This document shows positions 60,981 to 64,000 of a DNA stretch of 64,000 bases, piece after piece. The DNA is from Phytophthora colocasiae (Eukaryota > Oomycota > Peronosporomycetes > Peronosporales > Peronosporaceae), in contig JAGKQI010000091.1 of NCBI GenBank assembly GCA_018806915.1, forward strand, positions 2,914,001 through 2,978,000, in the 5' to 3' direction. The first letter of the stretch is position 1. Each line of letters starts with the position of its first letter. The notes under the pieces were generated by a model. That model was not told the DNA's origin, did no database searches, and worked only from the letters and a program-made list of their open reading frames with translations. The position numbers and the translations under genes were made by a program.

Positions 60981-62711
60981 GTTAGCTTTTTTTGTGTTCA
61001 GATACGGAACGGTTCTGGTTTTTGGAACGGGGATTTTTTGCCATCTCGTACAGTGCCCGCTAGCTGTTTGCCTACGGCTGCTTCGTGCGTTGGCGAAACA
61101 CTTCTTCATGAATAGACAATGCAGACAAACGACGTTAAGAACCAAAGCTCTTCTTCAATTGAGGTTAACGTGAATGTGACGTGGGGCCCGCTCTTCTCCT
61201 CGTACTCACAAATATTCTTGTCATGCTGGTGTAGAACCCAGGGACAAACCCCTTGGATTCGGTAGAGTTGTGTCAGACCTCTGGTGAACATAAGCTATCG
61301 TTCCGACCTCTATTTAACGGGGCGTTGCTGCAGGCAAGTTCTTCGTCACGATTGCCGCTCTTGAGGTTATGTGGTGATGCTGTACGAAAAGACTAACTAT
61401 GTTTTGTTAGCAGATGAGTTGTGGATTAAAGGGTCTAACTAGGCTATCACGACGACGTTTATCAACGGCAGTCACAGCTACGTCCAATGACTGCCAATTA
61501 ACTCTCTCCAACGTTCTACAAAGTGTACATGGCCTCTACGTGGTCATCGTAGTGTACTCCTCGACCTCCAGACTAGCTGGCAGCTCAGATTATGCCTAAC
61601 GTCTCGGCCATCGCCAAAGCCAAAGGAGCTACTGCTCAGATCTACAAGGTCCTGGATACAACTTTAGCTATTGATGCTTTGAACTATCACGAAGGCGACA
61701 AACCCGAGTCCTGTGTAGGACGGATTCAAGCTGTCGGTGTCAATTTCACCTACCCAAACCGTCCAGACGTGCAGATCCTCAACGACTACAACGTCTCCAT
61801 TGAGCCTGGACAAACCGTAGCGTTTGTCGGGCCCAGCGGAGGAGGCAAGAGTACGCTCATTTCCCTGCTTGAACGCTTCTACGACCCACAAGGCTCCATC
61901 CTGCTCGATGGTCGTGATGTGAAAACCCTGAACGTGAAGTCGCTGCACTCACAGATCGGTCTCGTGTCTCAAGAGCCTGTACTGTTCGCCACTTCCATCC
62001 AACGTCAACAAAGAGAGTGGTGTTGTTATAACGGAGCAAATTGAGAAGCGCTGGGTGAGCCCAGCCGATCAGTCTATTTGGACTGCTCACGTCTTGAGAG
62101 TTTGCTGTCACGAATGAAACTGGAAGAAGGACACAGGCTCGTTGAGAACCAGTGAGAGTGGTAGTATCTCGATGGCACCATGACGTTTCCACTGTAGTTT
62201 AGCCTCCGAGCTCGGTAAATGCGCGACACAACTTGTGTTTCGGAAAGGCCGCGGACAACGGAGGGGTTGTCGTCGGCGTAGTACATACATTGTAGATCTT
62301 CCCATATTGACGAGTCGGCCGCGTCACACAAGCTATCGCAAGACTATCGGTAGAGCTTCTAATGTCCTCCGTGACATCGACAATCGTGCCGGCGACCACA
62401 TTGTTACGACAAGAGTGAGAGCGAGTAGGACGCTATTCCATAGCAGCGATTGTAAACTCCAGCGCCCCCGACATCCGCGGCGATAACGAGAACAGCGATA
62501 AATGATTTTTGACGATGTCCACGAACGAGCATACTTGAAACCCAGGTAATGGTATGTATATCGTTCGAACGTCGGTACTCCCTGTGCCTCTGTCTTCTTG
62601 TTCTGAAGTGATCGTCAAGCAGTGAGTGCAACCAGCACTTCATCATTACAAAACAGATGTCCGTTCCAAAAACCAGAACCGTTCCGTATCTGAACCAAAA
62701 AAAAATCTTCC
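60981..62711. mobile_element. Pack-MULE-like element carrying an ABC-transporter exon
   Basis: The 1731-bp insert has long, slightly imperfect terminal inverted repeats of about 50 bp. Their inner 34 bp (TTCAGATACGGAACGGTTCT and onward) match exactly between 60997-61030 and 62661-62694. The 9-bp target duplication GCGTCACCG (60972-60980 and 62712-62720) fits Mutator-like elements. No transposase is seen. Instead the interior has a host-type ABC transporter fragment at 61592-62010. This is the design of Pack-MULEs, which capture gene pieces. The superfamily is inferred from TSD length and TIRs only. Confidence 0.75.
61592..62010 (+). pseudogene. Captured ABC transporter (ABCB-type) fragment
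   Basis: About 140 residues run from the end of a membrane domain (NVSAIAKAKGATAQIYKVLD) into a nucleotide-binding domain: VNFTYPNRPDVQILNDYNV, Walker A GPSGGGKST, DPQGSILLDGRDVK and the Q-loop QIGLVSQEPVLFA. It stops at ATSIQ, before the signature motif and Walker B, and then runs into unrelated sequence. The fragment resembles multidrug-resistance (ABCB) half-domains. It is confined within the terminal repeats of the inserted element and cannot make a working transporter. Confidence 0.8.
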
Positions 62712-62911
62712 GCGTCACCGACACCTTGTTTTGGTGGGATGCCGGGGTGGCGTTACAGGTCGCGCAATAGATGGCACCAATAGCAATTGACAGTATGAGA
62801 GGCAGACGCATGGTTCCGAAGCTTGGAGATGGTGGTTGGACGGCAAAATGAAGAGTGAGGTAGGAGTATGTTCATTAAATCACCACTGCGTAGAAAGTTG
62901 GTATTGTAGTG

Positions 62912-64000
62912 CTAGCGGACACTCGTAGATCATACGGTAATCCGCGACAACATAATCCGCCGCTGCGCTTTGGTTCAGCCAATAATTTTGGAGCTGTATC
63001 CACGTCGAGTTGTGGAGACTGTGCAAACAAACGCTTATCACTGACGATTCAAAACTGCAACATGATTTGCTTTAACTTTAGGAGTGAGGCACTCCGAGTG
63101 ACCGCATCAACAATACGAAATGAAAAGCACGTTTTAAATATTCTTCACTCGTCAGCCAAACTCTTGAAGTTCACTCACAGTTACATGGCAGTCGGTAGTG
63201 CCAATAACGGAAGCGGTTGTATACCTACGCCGAGAAAGGATAGCTGCTAGCACCAAAATTCGGGATTACCCAAAATCGTCTTGAGAATGCGTAGCCATAA
63301 CTTCCCTCCAAAGCCTTATAGATTTTGTCAAGAAGAAGAAGAAAGTAGTTGATTAACTTTTAGCGGATAGTCGTCTTGTACCGCCAGGTGCCTTACATTC
63401 CGTGTTAGACCATTCACGACGTCTTGGGCTCGACTTCCTACGGTTTGCTTATCCTGTTGTTGACTTCGATTCCATTCTTCATCCTGAATGCCCCCGCGGC
63501 TCGTCATCTCACCAACTCAGCCCAGAAGAAGGCTCCAAGGTGAAGTTGATGGATTGCGATGGCGTGCTCAGCAAGAAGTTTCAGTTTTCGATCGTGGCCG
63601 TGCCGTTGTTGTGGCTTATGTACCTTGTGGCGGTGGCCTTCACGGACTGGTACTGGTCGTTGCTTATGGTGTCGTTCTTGCTGTTCTCGTTCTTCGGTGT
63701 GCGTTCTGTGGAAGCTGGAATGATTGAACTGAAGACTGTTCGTCCCGTTTGTTGCTGAACTACAAGGCCACGCAAGATGAGCTTCCTCGTCAACGTGCTG
63801 CGTTGCAGAAGGAGGTGCGCGGGCGTCAAGAAATATTCGCCGTATCTTGGAAAGCTTGCGGAGCCCAAGAAGCTCGACATGCACGAGCACTCGTTGGTCG
63901 GCAGAAGGCTAAACTTCAGGCTGAATCGACTCCGCCCCCACCTCCACATCGTGAGGAAGACGAGGAGCCGCGTGAGGGTGAAGGAGAGGACGATATTGGA
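62912..64000. other. Unassigned right edge
   Basis: Beyond the inverted duplicate no known gene is recognised. A + frame at 63402-63758 (starting MLDHSRRLGLDFLRFAYPVV) includes a hydrophobic stretch (FSIVAVPLLWLMYLVAVAFT, then WSLLMVSFLLFSFFGV) that may be a membrane segment. A second open frame from about 63764 to the edge reads YKATQDELPRQRAALQKEV and later a Pro/Glu-rich tail (STPPPPPHREEDEEPREGEG). The two could be exons or frameshifted parts of one gene continuing past the window. Minus-strand frames also overlap here. Confidence 0.35.

Larger units (their letters stand above)
60553..62811 (-). pseudogene. RXLR-EER effector gene split by an insertion
   Basis: This is a close paralogue of the effector at 30866. 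The signal-peptide part is at 62811-62712 (MRLPLILSIAIGAIYCATCN) and the remainder at 60980-60553, including the RFLR and EER motifs and both Trp/Tyr units. Between them lies a 1731-bp element flanked by a 9-bp duplication (GCGTCACCG on the plus strand), so the secretion signal is separated from the effector domain. The flanking frame shows no other lesion, which suggests the gene was intact when hit. Transcription of the downstream part alone would give a non-secreted fragment. Confidence 0.88.

Noticed and set aside
63402..64000. Retrotransposon gag or membrane transporter at the right edge
   Set aside because: Hydrophobic and Pro/Glu-rich parts are in different frames and no defining motif was found; left unassigned.
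1..64000. tRNA, rRNA or other structured RNA genes
   Set aside because: No tRNA A/B box pair with a foldable cloverleaf or rRNA segment was noticed by eye; a tRNAscan or Infernal run would be needed to exclude them.

Overview
The window looks like an oomycete genome, most likely Phytophthora. The evidence is eukaryotic genes with short GT-AG introns (about 58-77 bp), an RXLR-EER effector gene, two promoters that match the oomycete Inr/FPR core element, and tyrosine-recombinase (YR) retrotransposons. Host genes lie on both strands and alternate with mobile elements and broken gene copies.

Layout. 1-3588: right part of a YR retrotransposon ending in split direct repeats. 3.7-6.1 kb: a Uma2-like nuclease-fold gene and a decayed TauD dioxygenase. 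6.1-12.8 kb: a large inverted duplication of a trehalose-6-phosphate synthase/phosphatase gene. The left copy has its N-terminus but is frameshifted; the right copy has an open frame but lacks its 5' end. 12.75-23.4 kb: a conserved host block with a JmjC ribosomal oxygenase, cytochrome b5 reductase, an LYR complex III assembly factor, a small secreted protein, an ODAD3-like flagellar docking protein, a 7-exon LRR protein and an SPRY protein. 23.6-27.6 kb: two more Uma2-like genes with one intact TauD and one TauD scrap. 27.8-30.3 kb: a broken MsrA gene carrying a hAT insertion, head to head with an intact MsrA. 30.8-33 kb: an RXLR effector and a C3orf33-like gene. 33.1-35.9 kb: a hAT fragment and a piggyBac-like element. 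35.9-42.9 kb: a second host block with an uncharacterised 8-exon gene, primase large subunit, a Sec1/Munc18 protein and a coiled-coil membrane protein. 43.2-49.5 kb: a second YR retrotransposon with an expanded split-repeat array. 50-52.6 kb: an intact TKL kinase and a broken ankyrin-kinase relative. 52.8-58.4 kb: a Copia element with LTRs that look identical and a clean 5-bp target duplication. 58.7-62.9 kb: an ankyrin gene fused to an inverted duplicate of the C3orf33/RXLR locus, whose RXLR copy is split by a Pack-MULE-like element carrying an ABC-transporter exon. 62.9-64 kb: unassigned.

The recurring theme is paired copies with one intact and one broken: TauD, MsrA, RXLR, C3orf33-like and TKL kinase. 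In the trehalose pair each copy is damaged differently. Transposon ends lie at or near several breakpoints. Housekeeping functions (replication, secretion, respiratory assembly, flagellar docking) sit in two compact blocks, and duplication and insertion concentrate between them. Gene models with introns were built by hand from splice signals and phase, and exon coordinates are given in each entry. All functional names come from recognised motifs, not database searches.
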